Source of the DNA: Candidula unifasciata
Taxonomy: Eukaryota > Mollusca > Gastropoda > Stylommatophora > Geomitridae
Assembly: GCA_905116865.2 (NCBI GenBank)
Contig: CAJHNH020007935.1
Span: 67,001-131,000, forward strand
Direction: 5' to 3'
DNA: 64,000 bases
A program made the translations under genes and the position numbers. Positions 62,500-64,000 of this stretch are shown here, one piece after another; position 1 is the first letter of the stretch, and each line of letters starts with the position of its first letter. Below the pieces are notes generated by a model. It ran no database searches, had not been told where the DNA came from, and saw nothing but the letters and a program-made list of their open reading frames with translations.

Positions 62500-63050
62500 G
62501 ATACCAGTATTTGTATATACCGATCGTCACTGGGTGGGTTATGTGGTCAACATAACACCTTGCTTATCTCTGTTTTATTCAACGGATCAACATCATGGCA
62601 CACGGGTGCACTAACTCCGTTGCACAGGCGAGGATCCTGAAATACTTTGGGTAGATTTTTAGCTCCAATTTTTTTTTCGATTTCCAACTGCCAATGAATT
62701 TTTACGTACGCAACAATACACACGGGCGTCCGGTCTTACTACCCAGAGACATGAACAAATTACTAGAAGTCCACGTGAAAAAAAATCCCAGCCTAATGGG
62801 GGTTTGAACCCGAGACCTCAAGCACTGGAGGTGGATGCCATACCTCGGGACCACTCAGCTCTCTCAGCATAACACCAGCTGCCTATACTTTCAAGGACAT
62901 TAGCTGGTATTTATTTTATACCGGGTCGATCAAGAAGCCAAAGTCAATTTTTGAAATATTAAAAAAATCTGACTCTATACAACTATGAACCCTAGACCTT
63001 AGGGTCGTCAGGCGAGAGACAAGCCACTATGCCACCACATCTCACGTATA
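62500..63050 (-). mobile_element. Decayed SINE family B, antisense, split by another SINE
   Basis: Left piece CCGATCGTCACTGGGTGGGT and TATGTGGTCAACATAACACC; right piece CCAGCTGCCTATACTTTCAA, ACCGGGTCGATCAAGAAGCC and ACCCTAGACCTTAGGGTCG. Confidence 0.7.
62560..62867 (-). mobile_element. SINE (family G, tRNA-like) inserted in the SINE B copy, 9-bp TSD
   Basis: CATAACACC at 62551-62559 and 62868-62876. On the minus strand the end reads GAGAGCTGAGTGGTCCCGAG...GGTCTCGGGTTCAAACCC, a tRNA-like head with A and B boxes. Only one copy is seen in the window. Confidence 0.75.
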
Positions 63051-63319
63051 TCCCTTAACCACCTACACACGTACAAACACACTGAGCATACAGTGGTAGC
63101 TCGGATCCCAAACTTTTCTAGTAACGAACAAATCGGCCCATGAACACAATTTCTGAACACATTTTGACTCGATCAGCGAACAATGTCTCAGCAGACAAAC
63201 TCACAAACAGATTTTTTTGTGTGTGTCAGGTTTTCGACTCCCGAACAGAATCACGTACTCAGGTTTGGGCGCAGTGAAACCATGACGAACAAATTCTGAA
63301 TATGATCTATTTTTGTTTT

Positions 63320-63395
63320 ATGGGGGTGGGGAGCTGGGTGAGGGTTGGAGGAAATAGACCCACTAGCAAGCATGTCGTAAAAGGCGACCAAGATG
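63320..63395 (+). mobile_element. Family E SINE fragment
   Basis: AATAGACCCACTAGCAAGCA and TGTCGTAAAAGGCGACCAAG match the 5' half of the family; truncated by the minisatellite that follows. Confidence 0.55.
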
Positions 63396-63409
63396 GGTTA
63401 ACGAAAATT

Positions 63410-63545
63410 GATTATGTTAGGCCTGAAGGCTTCAGGTACCGAAATTATGTTGTGTTAGGCCGAAGGCTTCAGATACCGACATTATGTTATATTAGGCCGA
63501 AGGCCTCAGATACCGAAAATTTGTTGTGTTAGACCTCAGATATCG
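63410..63545 (+). repeat. ~39-bp minisatellite, about 3.5 copies
   Basis: TATGTTAGGCCTGAAGGCTTCAGGTACCGAAAT-type units with GTTGTGTTAGGCCGAAGGCT repeats. Confidence 0.85.
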
Positions 63546-64000
63546 TAGCCTAGCTGTAAACCAGAACACAAACTACCAACTACCAGTTCAAGGGTTTGCT
63601 TGCAAACAGTATTTTTTCCAAATCCTGCCACACTAATTAATATACCATTCACTGGGAACTAAGATACTGCCTCGAACAAATAGGGAATAAATAACAACTA
63701 GACAATGAAACAAAGTACAAACTTAAATAGACAGGGATTATGAACAACTGGACAGACAAAGCTACGATCTATTTTGAATAGACAGGGGATTAGTAACAAC
63801 TGTCTCGGGTAATGATAGTCAACACATGATCTCAAACAGACAGTGTGTTCGTTGGTAACAGCAATCTAAAACAGAGCAGGTTAACTACTACGTTGACCAG
63901 ACAGTCGTGCGTTACGGATAAAAGCTCATCTTTGTGGCCTGAACACGGGATCTCAAAGTTGGTGGGCTCCAGATATGTAGTGTCAATCCTGGCTATCATC
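63546..64000. other. Right end, unassigned
   Basis: Several AACAACT...GACAGG-like phrases recur loosely; no feature supported. Confidence 0.25.

Overview
The window is eukaryotic nuclear DNA: it has spliced genes with GT-AG introns, tRNA-derived SINEs, non-LTR retrotransposons (LINEs), hAT-type elements with 8-bp target-site duplications (TSDs), and many micro- and minisatellites. An invertebrate cyclooxygenase together with LINEs and SINEs of this style suggests a lophotrochozoan, most likely a mollusc. That assignment is an inference from element style, not a database match. The main gene is a complete prostaglandin G/H synthase (cyclooxygenase, COX/PTGS-like) on the plus strand, from the start codon at 18773 to the stop at 45873. 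It has ten coding exons of 64, 120, 150, 144, 179, 84, 250, 287, 145 and 362 bp, whose phases all join to give 594 residues. It has a signal peptide, an EGF domain with the COX cysteine pattern, the membrane-binding helices, and the haem peroxidase/cyclooxygenase domain. Every key residue is present: R113, Q196, H200, Y341, Y348, Y378, W380, H381 and S522 (ovine COX-1 R120, Q203, H207, Y348, Y355, Y385, W387, H388 and S530). It ends in a canonical KDEL. Left of COX lies the N-terminal part of a Gly/Gln-rich, probably nuclear RNA-associated protein on the minus strand (exons 1714-1758 and 700-1004, continuing off the left edge), with a possible non-coding first exon near 4081-4164. Right of COX lies one small minus-strand gene, 57946-58257, encoding a 103-residue alpha-helical/coiled-coil protein that I do not recognise. 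Almost everything else is repetitive. 0-18.7 kb: a foldback element, SINEs, microsatellites and a decayed RNase-H-bearing LINE (12253-15374). 18.8-45.9 kb: COX introns filled with foldback/MITE elements, SINEs, LINE fragments, a nested hAT element, a 54-bp satellite of about 28 copies, and a 37-bp minisatellite grown from the exon 7 splice junction itself. 45.9-64 kb: a 32-bp minisatellite just after the COX stop codon, a long hairpin, SINEs, a hAT MITE, and two foldback elements whose loops are inverted relative to each other. Many insertions have readable TSDs, so the order of events can be reconstructed: SINE into LINE, LINE into hAT, MITE into SINE, and SINE into its own family.
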